5,548 bases of DNA from JACQSU01 sp964359785 (GTDB lineage: Archaea > Nanobdellota > Nanobdellia > Woesearchaeales > JAGWAF01), in the NCBI GenBank assembly GCA_964359785.1, contig CAYHWL010000097.1, forward strand, positions 1-5,548. The letters run 5' to 3'. Position 1 is the first letter of the stretch; every line of letters begins with the position of its first letter. Below, piece after piece: positions 5,515 through 5,548 of the stretch. The translations under genes and the position numbers were made by a program. A model generated the notes under the pieces. It did not search any database and was not told the DNA's origin. It saw only the letters and a program-made list of their open reading frames with translations.

Positions 5515-5548
5515 ATGTTTTTCCGTCACAAAAAGGCCATTGTTTCCT
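5515..5548 (+). CDS. Start of a further gene (partial, runs off the window)
   Basis: The ATG at 5515 begins an open frame to the window edge reading MFFRHKKAIVS. A TATA-like box (CTTATATA) is centred about 25.5 bp upstream, the same arrangement as at the other leaderless genes here, which is the main support. Eleven codons are too few to name a product. The basic start followed by hydrophobic residues could be a membrane or signal segment. Confidence 0.5.
   Translation, partial: MFFRHKKAIVS

Noticed and set aside
1..5548. RNA genes, CRISPR arrays, mobile elements or a defence system
   Set aside because: I saw no tRNA-like cloverleaf, regularly spaced repeats, transposase motifs or nuclease/helicase signatures. 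Intergenic spaces are all under about 115 bp.

Overview
The window looks archaeal. Five promoter-like T/A boxes (variants of TTTATATA) precede genes. In four of them the box centre lies 25.5-26.5 bp from the start codon, the spacing of archaeal TATA boxes on leaderless transcripts. Genes inside operons instead carry GGTGA or GGAGG Shine-Dalgarno sequences. Nearly every protein is membrane-bound or exported, and most are of unfamiliar families. This suggests an uncultivated archaeon, but the sequence alone does not fix the lineage. I see no rRNA, tRNA, CRISPR array or insertion sequence.

Layout: (1) Positions 3-644 (+) are the 3' part of an unrecognised soluble protein gene that enters from outside the window. 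(2) Converging on it is a minus-strand operon: a signal-peptide plus multi-TM protein with a C-terminal SlyD-type FKBP prolyl isomerase (3397-1997), a secreted Cys-containing protein with a TPR-like helical hairpin (1974-1090), and a small Cys-rich lipoprotein (1093-653). (3) Back to back with this operon is a small two-TM protein (3495-3764, +), followed by T-tracts. (4) A two-gene plus-strand operon follows: a four-TM protein (3879-4274) overlapped by ATGA with a single-pass protein that has a basic, proline-rich tail and a six-cysteine outer domain (4271-4753). (5) A lipoprotein gene with its own promoter (4794-5468) comes next. (6) The last 34 bases begin another leaderless gene (5515 onward).

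The most notable observation is in the FKBP gene. The long ORF has only a GTG without a Shine-Dalgarno sequence as a possible early start and no signal peptide. Upstream in the same frame lie exactly 50 sense codons that begin at an ATG 26.5 bp from a good TATA box and encode a signal peptide. The two parts are separated by one TAG codon (complement 3247-3245). The whole therefore reads as a 466-codon gene with an in-frame amber codon: decoded (pyrrolysine or readthrough), a recent nonsense mutation, or a sequence error. TAG ends at least one other gene here, so wholesale TAG reassignment is not implied.

The minus-strand operon plausibly serves extracytoplasmic protein folding. Topology rules put the FKBP domain outside the cell, and the co-transcribed genes encode exported, cysteine-containing proteins. 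This role is inference from domain content and context.
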